Positions 1-5,855 of a stretch of 8,650 bases of DNA are shown one piece after another. The translations under genes and the position numbers were made by a program. The notes beneath the pieces are model-generated. The model did not search any database and was not told where the DNA came from. It saw only the letters and a list, made by a program, of their open reading frames with translations. Position 1 is the stretch's first letter. Each line of letters begins with the position of its first letter. Source of the stretch: Caldilineales bacterium (GTDB lineage Bacteria > Chloroflexota > Anaerolineae > JAAEKA01); the NCBI GenBank assembly GCA_021463315.1, contig JAJTXO010000121.1:1-8650 (forward strand), written 5' to 3'.

Positions 1-1344
1 TACGATATGGAGTTGATCGTGCGGCTGAGCAACCCGCCGGAATGGAGCCGGGCCGCGGGCGACGCGGGCGGCACCTTTGCGCCGCCCGACGACCTGGCCG
101 ACTACGGCGACTTCGTGCAGGCCGTGGTGGAGCGCTACAAAGGGCGGGTGCGCTATTACCAGATCTGGAACGAGCCCAACATCTACCCGGAGTGGGGCGA
201 GGCCGTCATCTCCCCGGAAGCCTACGTCAAGCTGTTGAAGGTGGGCGCCGAGCGGGCGCGGTCGGCGGATCCCGACGTGGTGATCATCTCCGGCGCGCTG
301 GCCAGCACCATCGACCTGGATGGCATCCACGTGGCCAGCCATAACTTCAACGACCTGACCTTCCTCCAGCGCATGTACGACGCGGGCGCGGCCCCCTACT
401 TCGACGTGCTGGCCATGCAGGGCTATGGCCTCTGGTCTGGCCCCACCGACCGGCGCATGAACCCGCGGGTGATCAACTTCAGCCGGCCGCGCCTGGTGCG
501 CGATGTGATGGTGCGCAACGGCGACGCGGGCAAGGCGATCTGGATCAGCGAGATGAACTGGAACGCCGTGCCGGACGCCATCGCCGACAAACGCTACGGC
601 CAGGTGACGCCCGAGCAGCAGGCTGCCTATCTGCCCATGGCCTACACGCGCCTGCAGGCCGAGTGGCCCTGGCTGGGGGTGGCCAACACCTGGTACCTCA
701 AGCGCGCCACCGACGCCTGGGAGCAGAACGACCAGCCCGAGGCCTATTTCCGCCTGCTGGCGCCCGACTTCACCCCCCAGCCGGTCTACGACAGCATGGT
801 CGCCTACACGGCAGGCATCACCCCCACGCTGTACGCGGGCAATCATCAGGAGGGTCACTGGGCGCTGAACTATGGCGGGCAATGGCAGACCGTGGACGAT
901 GACGCAGCCGTGTTGGGCCAGTTCATGCAGACCAGCGACCCGCAGGCCGCGCTCTCCTTCCAGTTCCAGGGCAGCGATTTGATTCTGGTTGCGCCCAAGG
1001 GGCCGGGCCTGGGCCGCTGGATCATGGAGGTGGACGGCCGCGAGCGGGCGCGCATCGATCTGGAGGCAAAGGAGGCTGCGCCAGCCCGCCCCGTCACCGT
1101 GGTGCGCAGCATGAGCGCAGATCAGCCGCACCAGGTCGTCATGCGACCGGAGCTGGATGGAGAAGGGGAGATGATGGGCCCCGTAGCGGTCGATGCCTTG
1201 ATCGTGCAGAACCGCAATATGGTGTGGGTCAACGGGCTGTACTGCCTGGTCACGCTGATCTTTCTCGCTGTCGCCGGCTACATCTTCTACCTGTGGCAGG
1301 CCAGCAAGCGGAGCATCCCCCAGCAGGCAGGGTGGGAGGAATAG
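1..1344 (+). CDS. Membrane-anchored clan-A glycoside hydrolase (GH39/GH5-like), 5' end missing
   Basis: This is the 3' part of a gene whose frame is open from base 1, so the Met at base 7 is probably internal and the signal peptide lies upstream. Counting from that Met, residues about 1-270 look like a TIM-barrel hydrolase. The motif WNEPN carries the likely acid/base Glu56, and WISEMNW carries the likely nucleophile Glu182; this spacing fits retaining clan-A hydrolases. Residues about 275-405 look like a beta-sandwich. Residues about 411-430 are hydrophobic and are followed by Lys-Arg and a short tail, so the enzyme should face outward with its C terminus in the cytoplasm. The substrate cannot be read from the sequence. 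GH39-like proteins such as PslG act in exopolysaccharide pathways, and a glycosyltransferase lies nearby at 1997-4489, so a role in surface glycan turnover is a reasonable inference. Nine bases separate its stop from the stop of the convergent gene; no terminator is evident there. Confidence 0.8.
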   Translation, partial: YDMELIVRLSNPPEWSRAAGDAGGTFAPPDDLADYGDFVQAVVERYKGRVRYYQIWNEPNIYPEWGEAVISPEAYVKLLKVGAERARSADPDVVIISGALASTIDLDGIHVASHNFNDLTFLQRMYDAGAAPYFDVLAMQGYGLWSGPTDRRMNPRVINFSRPRLVRDVMVRNGDAGKAIWISEMNWNAVPDAIADKRYGQVTPEQQAAYLPMAYTRLQAEWPWLGVANTWYLKRATDAWEQNDQPEAYFRLLAPDFTPQPVYDSMVAYTAGITPTLYAGNHQEGHWALNYGGQWQTVDDDAAVLGQFMQTSDPQAALSFQFQGSDLILVAPKGPGLGRWIMEVDGRERARIDLEAKEAAPARPVTVVRSMSADQPHQVVMRPELDGEGEMMGPVAVDALIVQNRNMVWVNGLYCLVTLIFLAVAGYIFYLWQASKRSIPQQAGWEE

Positions 1345-1353
1345 ACGTCCAGC

Positions 1354-1584
1354 TCAGGCAGGCATGCCGACGACCTGAACGTTGATCTGGCTGCGAACCA
1401 TCAATGACCCAGCGTCCAGCATGTTGTCGATGGCATCCAGCGTGGTGGCGTGATAGTAGCGCTCGCCGCACTCGCGGCAGACCTCAGCCTCGACATCCTC
1501 CACCAGGTAGAGCTTGCCTAAGTGCCAATGCGTCTTGCGAACCCGTTTCTTGCCCGTTTGGCCGCCACAGAACTCACAAATCAT
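1354..1584 (-). CDS. YgiT/MqsA-type zinc-finger protein, probable antitoxin
   Basis: The protein is 76 residues long. It has two CxxC pairs, Cys3/Cys6 and Cys36/Cys39, in the arrangement of the YgiT-type zinc finger (the N-terminal domain of the antitoxin MqsA), followed by a short helix and a C-terminal beta-like stretch. It lacks the C-terminal helix-turn-helix of full-length MqsA, so DNA binding by that route is not expected. An upstream in-frame Met exists at 1602, but the Met at 1584 is preferred because GGAG sits 7 bases before it and family members begin close to the first CxxC. The gene starts inside the 3' end of the DUF4258 gene (11-base overlap), which implies translational coupling. 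Small YgiT-finger proteins are commonly encoded beside DUF4258 proteins and annotated as TA partners; the antitoxin role is inferred from that association. Confidence 0.8.
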   Translation of the reverse strand: MICEFCGGQTGKKRVRKTHWHLGKLYLVEDVEAEVCRECGERYYHATTLDAIDNMLDAGSLMVRSQINVQVVGMPA

Positions 1585-1864
1585 AGTCAATCTCCAGAGC
1601 ATATACCGTAATGATCAACAAGTCTTCAAGCGCATGGTACCGGCAGACAACTTGGATCACTCTACCATCCCTGGCCGGTCCCTCAAGTCGGTACCGTGTT
1701 CCGCGTGCATCGTGAGTCAGACGTTTTTCTATATGACCACGCAGAATGCAACTCTCAACGTCACGGCGTTCTAACCTGTCCGCCCACATCTCCTCTTCAG
1801 CATGCGCAGACAGGTAGTACCTGCGATCGATGATGAGCTGACGCATCCGTTGCAATGCTGCCAT
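1574..1864 (-). CDS. DUF4258 domain protein, probable TA toxin
   Basis: The protein is 96 residues long. It resembles DUF4258 proteins: an N-terminal helix, then an YxLSxHAEEEM stretch with the conserved His21, an Arg-rich middle, and a C-terminal strand pattern (residues about 65-92) ending in an acidic tail. DUF4258 is viewed as a compact toxin-like family, possibly related to RelE/BECR-fold nucleases; no catalytic activity can be proved from this sequence. The start at 1864 has an AGGGA-type ribosome binding site about 8 bases upstream. It is the first gene of a two-gene minus-strand unit, sharing 11 bases with the YgiT-type zinc-finger gene. A strong promoter match lies 31 bases upstream. 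The pair sits between two GC-rich glycan-related genes and has lower GC than either, which suggests acquisition as a module. Confidence 0.72.
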   Translation of the reverse strand: MAALQRMRQLIIDRRYYLSAHAEEEMWADRLERRDVESCILRGHIEKRLTHDARGTRYRLEGPARDGRVIQVVCRYHALEDLLIITVYALEIDYDL

Positions 1865-1894
1865 TGGTCAATTCCCTTCGTTCGAACAAACCGC

Positions 1895-1923
1895 ATTATA
1901 GCCCAGGTCCGATCTTTAGCCAA
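1895..1923 (-). promoter_or_regulatory. Sigma70-type promoter of the DUF4258/YgiT pair
   Basis: Read on the minus strand there is TTGGCT (1923-1918) as -35, a 17-base spacer, and a perfect TATAAT (1900-1895) as -10. Transcription should begin near 1888, giving a leader of about 24 bases that carries the ribosome binding site. The match and spacing are good; activity is inferred. Confidence 0.6.
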
Positions 1924-1938
1924 GAGCTAATGCGTCGT

Positions 1939-1952
1939 CGTCACGGCTGACG
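1939..1952. promoter_or_regulatory. Small dyad between divergent promoters, possible operator
   Basis: CGTCA at 1939-1943 and TGACG at 1948-1952 form a perfect 5-base inverted repeat with a 4-base centre. It lies between the -35 box of the minus-strand TA promoter and the -35 box of the plus-strand glycosyltransferase promoter. TA modules often autoregulate at such dyads, but five-base arms in GC-rich DNA can occur by chance, so this is only a candidate. Confidence 0.25.
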
Positions 1953-1957
1953 CTGCG

Positions 1958-1986
1958 TTGACTATGCTGCTCATCTAGGCTATACT
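1958..1986 (+). promoter_or_regulatory. Sigma70-type promoter of the glycosyltransferase gene
   Basis: TTGACT (1958-1963) and TATACT (1981-1986) are separated by 17 bases, each one base off consensus. The expected start of transcription is about 1993, only about four bases before the ATG at 1997. No Shine-Dalgarno sequence could fit, so this promoter predicts an almost leaderless transcript. Confidence 0.6.
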
Positions 1987-1996
1987 GTTTCCACCT

Positions 1997-4489
1997 ATGA
2001 CCGCACCCACCCGCCGCCAACGCGGCTCCGCCCATACCCTCCTGCTCTGGCTCGTCATGCTGCTGGCCGCGGGCCTGCGCTTCTTCCGCATCGGCTATCA
2101 AAGTCTGTGGGCCGACGAGGGCAACAGCGCGGCCATGGCCGGCCGCAGCCTGGCTGAGATCAGCGCACGGGCCGCGGCCGATATCCACCCGCCCGGCTAC
2201 TACTGGCTGCTCAACCTGTGGAGCCGCATCTTCGGCGACAGCGAGGCCGCGCTGCGCTCGTTGTCGGCCCTGTGGGGCATCCTGCTGGTCTGGCTGGTCT
2301 ATCAGATCGTCAGCCGTCTGTTCGACCGGCGCACCGCGCTGATCGCCGCCTTCTTTGCCGCGATCAACCCCTTCCTGATCGCCTACAGCCAGGAAGCGCG
2401 CATGTACAGCCAGTTGGCCGCGCTGGCCGCGCTGCTCTTCTATGGACTGGCGCGCTATGTGCTGCACGAATCGATCGTCCTGCGCGCCGATGGGACCGGC
2501 AAGACCATCTCCTTCTCTGGTCTGGCCACGGGGGTGATTCTCTTTGCCGCAGTGGCGGGCCTGTATACCCACTACACCTTCCCGGTGCTGATCGGCGTAG
2601 CCACGCTGCTCTACGGGCTGTGGCTCTACAACTCCCGGCGGCGGGGCTTCGTGCGCGTGCGGCTGATGCACTGGGCTATGCTGCTGATCGTCATGGCCTT
2701 TTTCTATCTGCCCTGGATCGGCACCGCCGTGGAGCAGTTGAGCAGTTGGCCGCGCAGCGGGCAGACGGCATCCCTGAACGATGCGTTGTCCCAGGTGCTG
2801 GCGGTGCTGGCGCTGGGCCCAGTCAGCCCCATCGAAGCGGGCAGCGCCTGGCTGGTGGTCTTCCTGGCGCTCTTCATTCTGGGGCTGTGGCCCTGGGTGC
2901 GAGCCAACGGCCGGCGGGCGCATTGGCTGAGCTGGGGCCTGCCGCTGCTCTGGCTGGCCGCGCCGGTGGCGTTGGTGCTGCTGGGCGGGCTGTACAAGCC
3001 GGCCTATCTGAAATTCCTGCTGGTAGCCGTCGCGCCCTTCACCATGCTGCTGGGCCGCGGCGTCACCGGCTTCATGGAGGCGCTGGCGCGTGGGCGCCGC
3101 GGCAACGCCGCGCCGGCCGCGCGCAGCCGTCGGCGCAACCAACAGGCCCGGCCAGCCCCGGCCGCGACGCAGCCGGCGCTTCCCAGCCCGGTGAGCCGCC
3201 TGCTGGCCGCGCTCTGGGTGGCCGGCGCGCTGACGCTGGTCAGCATTCCCTCAGGCATCAGCCTGGCCGCCTACTACTTCGATCCCGCGGCCGCGCGCGA
3301 TGACTACCGCGCGGTGGTGGCCTACATCAGCGCGGTGGCTGGTCCCGATGACGCCGTGATCCTGAACGCCCCCGGCCAACGCGAGGTGTTCGACTACTAC
3401 TACCGGGGCGATTTGCCGGTCTACAACCTGCCAGGGCAGCGCCCGCCCGACGAGACGGCCACGCTGGCGCGGCTGGCAGAGATCGCTGACCAGCACCCCC
3501 ACCTGTACACGCTCTTCTGGGCCACCGAGGAGAGCGATCCGGACGGGCTGGTTGAAAGCTGGCTGGGCGCGCACGCCTACAAGGCCGAGGATCGCTGGCA
3601 GGGCAATATGCGCTTCGTGATCTACGCCACCCAGCAGCCGGGCGACGACTGGCCTGCCCAGACCAGCGACGCGCTGTTGGGGGAGCAGATCCGGCTGCTC
3701 AGCTACGCGCTGTCGTCGCAGGAGATCACCTCAGGCGATGTGTTGCAGTTGCAGTTGCGCTGGCAGGCCGAGCGCCAGCCTGAGGCCGACTACGCCCTGT
3801 TTGTCCAGTTGCTGGACCCACGCGATCAGGTGGTGGCCCAGCGGGACGCGCCGCCAGGGGACAGTCCCACCAGCCAATGGCAGCCAGGCCAGCAGATCGT
3901 GGACAACCACGGCCTGCTGGTGTCGCATGGCACCGCGCCCGGCGATTACAGCCTGATTCTGGGCATGTACAATCCACAGACGGGCGAGCGGCTGCCTGTC
4001 GGCGAGCAGGATTACATCGATCTGGGGACGGTGCGCGTCAATCGGCCAGAGACGCCGCTGCCGGTGGAGGCGCTGCATATGCAAAACGCCAAGCGCTTCC
4101 CGTTCAGCGAGATCACCTTGCTGGGCCATGACCGCTACAAGCGCGGCTACGGCTTCAATCCAGCCGAGCCGCTGGGGCCAGGCGACCTGCTGCATCTCAC
4201 CTGGTACTGGCGGGCCGATGTGCAGCCGACTGCGCCGTGGTGGTTCACCGCGCGGCTGGTGAAGGGCGCCGACACCGAGGTGGCCTCGGTCAGCGGCCCG
4301 CTGGTCAGCGAGCTCTACCCCACCCTCAACTGGCAGGCCGGCGAAGTGGTGCGCGGCGAACACGACATGCAGATTCCCGACTACGTAGCGCCCGGCCGCT
4401 ACCAGCTCCAGCTCTTCCTGCACACCGGCAACCCAGCCGATGGCGTCGATCGCGTTAATCTGGGCTGGGTGACGGTGAGTAACGAGTAA
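1997..4489 (+). CDS. GT-C glycosyltransferase, family 39 (ArnT/PMT-like), with C-terminal beta-sandwich-like repeats
   Basis: The protein is 830 residues long. Residues 1-425 form a GT-C membrane core with about ten hydrophobic segments. The first outer loop carries WADEG (Asp40-Glu41), the usual position of the catalytic acid, then DIHPPGYYW (62-70) and SQEARMYS (131-138), all typical of family-39 (PF13231-like) enzymes that use polyprenyl-phosphate-linked sugars. Residues about 362-395 are a loop rich in Ala, Arg and Pro. Residues 434-550 form the soluble domain often seen after the core (DDYRAVVAYI start). Residues about 560-830 contain two similar beta-rich units: the strand beginning at Asp581 recurs at Asp730, and APGDY at 647 recurs as APGRY at 798. 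Acceptor and sugar are unknown; surface glycan or glycoprotein synthesis at the outer membrane face is inferred. The last codons and the stop lie inside a repeat array. The start is fixed by the promoter just upstream. Confidence 0.85.
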   Translation: MTAPTRRQRGSAHTLLLWLVMLLAAGLRFFRIGYQSLWADEGNSAAMAGRSLAEISARAAADIHPPGYYWLLNLWSRIFGDSEAALRSLSALWGILLVWLVYQIVSRLFDRRTALIAAFFAAINPFLIAYSQEARMYSQLAALAALLFYGLARYVLHESIVLRADGTGKTISFSGLATGVILFAAVAGLYTHYTFPVLIGVATLLYGLWLYNSRRRGFVRVRLMHWAMLLIVMAFFYLPWIGTAVEQLSSWPRSGQTASLNDALSQVLAVLALGPVSPIEAGSAWLVVFLALFILGLWPWVRANGRRAHWLSWGLPLLWLAAPVALVLLGGLYKPAYLKFLLVAVAPFTMLLGRGVTGFMEALARGRRGNAAPAARSRRRNQQARPAPAATQPALPSPVSRLLAALWVAGALTLVSIPSGISLAAYYFDPAAARDDYRAVVAYISAVAGPDDAVILNAPGQREVFDYYYRGDLPVYNLPGQRPPDETATLARLAEIADQHPHLYTLFWATEESDPDGLVESWLGAHAYKAEDRWQGNMRFVIYATQQPGDDWPAQTSDALLGEQIRLLSYALSSQEITSGDVLQLQLRWQAERQPEADYALFVQLLDPRDQVVAQRDAPPGDSPTSQWQPGQQIVDNHGLLVSHGTAPGDYSLILGMYNPQTGERLPVGEQDYIDLGTVRVNRPETPLPVEALHMQNAKRFPFSEITLLGHDRYKRGYGFNPAEPLGPGDLLHLTWYWRADVQPTAPWWFTARLVKGADTEVASVSGPLVSELYPTLNWQAGEVVRGEHDMQIPDYVAPGRYQLQLFLHTGNPADGVDRVNLGWVTVSNE

Positions 4490-4510
4490 TGCGTAACTCG
4501 TAACCCGGAA
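4479..4510 (+). repeat. Heptamer array, unit A (forward)
   Basis: Heptamers are GTAACGA (4479-4485), GTAATGC (4486-4492), GTAACTC (4493-4499) and GTAACCC (4500-4506), then GGAA. The TAA stop codon of the glycosyltransferase (4487-4489) is inside the second heptamer. Confidence 0.85.
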
Positions 4511-4540
4511 GCGCGGGATTTGGCTGTGGATTTGAGCTGC

Positions 4541-4573
4541 GTAACGAGTAACTCGTAATGCGTAACCCGGAAT
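4541..4573 (+). repeat. Heptamer array, unit B (forward)
   Basis: Heptamers are GTAACGA (4541-4547), GTAACTC (4548-4554), GTAATGC (4555-4561) and GTAACCC (4562-4568), then GGAAT. The same heptamers occur in unit A with the second and third in swapped order. Confidence 0.85.
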
Positions 4574-4657
4574 TGCGGTCCGTGTCTTTGGTTATGGATT
4601 GCTCGTCTGGTGTGATCGTTCATCCAAGGCCTGTCATCCTCACACATCCATTCCACC

Positions 4658-4697
4658 AATCCGGGTTACGAGTTACTCGTTACGAGTTACGAGTTGC
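4658..4697 (-). repeat. Heptamer array, unit C (inverted)
   Basis: Read on the minus strand from 4697: GCAACTC, GTAACTC (4690-4684), GTAACGA (4683-4677), GTAACTC (4676-4670), GTAACCC (4669-4663), then GGATT. It is the inverse of units A and B with one extra heptamer. Confidence 0.85.
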
Positions 4698-4738
4698 CTG
4701 CGAGCCACAACTAAACATACCCACCCACCCATCGCTCC

Positions 4739-4785
4739 ATTCCGGGTTACGAGTTACTCGTTACTCGTTACGAATCACGAGGTCC
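4739..4785 (-). repeat. Heptamer array, unit D (inverted), carrying the next gene's likely ribosome binding site
   Basis: On the minus strand the clear heptamers are GTAACGA (4771-4765), GTAACGA (4764-4758), GTAACTC (4757-4751) and GTAACCC (4750-4744), then GGAAT. Two decayed heptamers precede them, at 4778-4772 and 4785-4779. The plus-strand form of the outermost one, GAGGTCC, supplies a GAGG four bases before the ATG at 4787. Confidence 0.8.
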
Positions 4786-4786
4786 C

Positions 4787-5443
4787 ATGATCGTCAAAAG
4801 CATTGTCGTCGGCATGTTGCAGGTGAACTGCTATGTGTTGGGTTGTGAAGCGACGGGCGAGGGGGTGGTGATCGACCCGGGCGACTATGCGCCGCGCGTC
4901 CTTGATTTGATCCGGCAGACCGGCCTGAAGATCGTCGCCATCCCCAACACCCACGCCCATTTCGACCATGTGCTGGCGGTGGATGCGGTGCGAACGGCCA
5001 CGGGCGCGCCCTTCTGGCTGCACCCAGCCGACGAGCCGGTGTTGGCCCGCGGCCGCGAGACGGTGCAGATGTGGATGGGCTACGATCCTGGCCCCATGCC
5101 GGCCGTGGATGGGCACATCTATCCCGGCGACGCGCTGCGCTTCGGCCAGGAGGAGCTGGAGGTGCGGCTGGCGCCCGGCCACTCGCCCGGCTCGCTGGTC
5201 TACATCCACCACGCCAGCCGGCAGGTTTTCGCGGGCGACGTGCTCTTTGCCGGCGGCGTGGGGCGCTTCGACTTCGCCGGCAGCGACGGGCCGACGCTGC
5301 TGCGTTCGATTCGTGAGCAGTTGCTGACCCTGCCCGACGACTACAGGGTCTATCCTGGCCACGGCCCGGCCACCACGATCGGCCGCGAGCGGCGCAGCAA
5401 TCCCTATTTGCAGGCGGGGGCGGAGTATCTGTTCGAGAGTTGA
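4787..5443 (+). CDS. MBL-fold metallo-hydrolase, glyoxalase II-like
   Basis: The 218-residue protein is full length for the short glyoxalase II-like (YcbL type) branch of the metallo-beta-lactamase fold. All metal ligands are present: the THAHFDH motif gives His56, His58, Asp60 and His61; GHSPGS gives His132; FAGDVLF gives the bridging Asp151; and YPGHGP gives His192. It should be a cytosolic two-metal hydrolase, probably acting on a thioester or similar substrate; true hydroxyacylglutathione activity is uncertain because the longer glutathione-binding C-terminal domain of classical glyoxalase II is absent. The start at 4787 is chosen because MIVKSIVVGMLQVNCY is the usual family N terminus; GAGG at 4779-4782 is a close ribosome binding site contributed by the adjoining repeat. 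No promoter is obvious, so it may be expressed by read-through from the glycosyltransferase gene or from within the repeat region. Confidence 0.88.
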   Translation: MIVKSIVVGMLQVNCYVLGCEATGEGVVIDPGDYAPRVLDLIRQTGLKIVAIPNTHAHFDHVLAVDAVRTATGAPFWLHPADEPVLARGRETVQMWMGYDPGPMPAVDGHIYPGDALRFGQEELEVRLAPGHSPGSLVYIHHASRQVFAGDVLFAGGVGRFDFAGSDGPTLLRSIREQLLTLPDDYRVYPGHGPATTIGRERRSNPYLQAGAEYLFES

Positions 5444-5460
5444 GGAGGGGGATGTGAGCC

Positions 5461-5481
5461 GTGAAGCGTGAAGCGTGCCGC
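5461..5481 (+). repeat. Short GTGAAGC heptamer repeat
   Basis: GTGAAGC occurs twice in tandem (5461-5467, 5468-5474), followed by GTGCCGC (5475-5481). It lies just after the MBL gene. Its period equals that of the GTAANNN arrays before the gene, so the gene is flanked by seven-base repeats on both sides. It lacks the GTAACCCGGAAT cap. Confidence 0.6.
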
Positions 5482-5518
5482 CTGGCCGCGACCGGGCGGT
5501 GGTTCAGGCCGAAACCGC

Positions 5519-5539
5519 GCGCTATGTGAAAGATAGCGC
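5519..5539. other. Perfect 7-base inverted repeat (hairpin)
   Basis: GCGCTAT (5519-5525) and ATAGCGC (5533-5539) surround a 7-base loop. No T run follows on the plus strand, so it is not a standard intrinsic terminator. It is centred about 60 bases upstream of the expected transcription start of the PIN module and could be a regulator site or a weak 3' end signal for the MBL mRNA. Confidence 0.4.
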
Positions 5540-5576
5540 AGGTGTGTTCGGGAAAAATAGGAACTGTTGCAGGGTG

Positions 5577-5585
5577 TGGTATAAT
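5577..5585 (+). promoter_or_regulatory. Extended -10 promoter of the PIN toxin-antitoxin module
   Basis: TG (5577-5578), one base, and a perfect TATAAT (5580-5585) form an extended -10 element. No recognisable -35 box lies 16-18 bases upstream, which extended -10 promoters can do without. Transcription should begin near 5592, giving a leader of about 40 bases with AGGAG (5620-5624) nine bases before the ATG at 5634. Confidence 0.55.
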
Positions 5586-5633
5586 GGATTTGGCCGTAGA
5601 TCAGGACACCGAGAACGACAGGAGTGTACAACC

Positions 5634-5855
5634 ATGAGTGAATCGCGCATTGCTCAACCGCCACTGACAAATCTGCAGATGGAGTTACTACAACTCTATT
5701 CACTCAAGCTATCAGATAGTGAGTTACTGCAAGTAAAGGATATTTTGGCGAGGCATTTTGCAGGTCGACTCGGCCAGCATGTGGATCGGCTGTGGCAGGA
5801 ACGAGGGTGGAGCGCAGATGTCATGGAGCAGTGGCTAATCGATGAAGGCCAATAA
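5634..5855 (+). CDS. Small helical protein, probable antitoxin of the PIN toxin
   Basis: The protein is 73 residues long. The frame is open back to 5475, but the start at 5634 is chosen because it has AGGAG nine bases upstream and lies after a clear promoter, and because the coding-like sequence begins there. Residues 11-45 (PLTNLQMELLQLYSLKLSD, then a second helix ending ARHFAG) match a pattern seen in small proteins encoded just before COG1569 PIN genes, with a C-terminal WQERGW motif near residues 55-60. No DNA-binding motif is obvious. Its stop overlaps the PIN start by 14 bases, the coupling expected of an antitoxin-toxin pair. The antitoxin role is inferred from this position and family pattern. 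Its codon use is less GC-rich than that of the MBL gene before it. Confidence 0.72.
   Translation: MSESRIAQPPLTNLQMELLQLYSLKLSDSELLQVKDILARHFAGRLGQHVDRLWQERGWSADVMEQWLIDEGQ

Larger units (their letters stand above)
4479..4785. repeat. Composite intergenic repeat: four inward-facing heptamer arrays
   Basis: The region holds four related units, two forward (4479, 4541) and two inverted (4697, 4785), all with the cap GTAACCCGGAAT (or a close variant) facing the centre at about 4574-4657. Each unit is a run of GTAANNN heptamers. Flanks also correspond: TTTGG.T.TGGATT occurs at 4519-4532 and 4587-4600 with 12 of 14 bases equal, and the 26 bases before the caps of the two inverted units are alike at 18 positions. 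Each unit is therefore probably a diverged copy of about 60-70 bases. No protein is encoded convincingly. It overlaps the glycosyltransferase stop and reaches within one base of the MBL start codon. The family is not one I can name. Confidence 0.8.

Noticed and set aside
1916..3142. A 408-codon open frame on the minus strand
   Set aside because: It is antisense to the membrane core of the glycosyltransferase and is rich in Gln, Arg, Gly and His with no recognisable domain. It is a codon-bias shadow.
2218..3303. A 361-codon plus-strand frame inside the glycosyltransferase
   Set aside because: It overlaps the real gene in another frame and gives an Arg/Ala/Gly-rich sequence without motifs.
4558..4848. 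Short open frames within the repeat region (4558-4848, 4599-4790 and a minus-strand frame 4399-4659)
   Set aside because: They translate the heptamers into repeated peptides such as RVTRYELRV and have no independent coding signal; they are by-products of the repeats.
5449..5454. A ribosome-binding-like run followed by ATG just after the MBL gene
   Set aside because: The ATG is followed at once by TGA, so no protein is made; the G-rich run is incidental.
5475..5633. In-frame upstream extension of the antitoxin-like gene
   Set aside because: It would read through the heptamer repeat flank, the hairpin and the promoter, has no ribosome binding site, and gives no family-like residues. The start at 5634 is much better supported.
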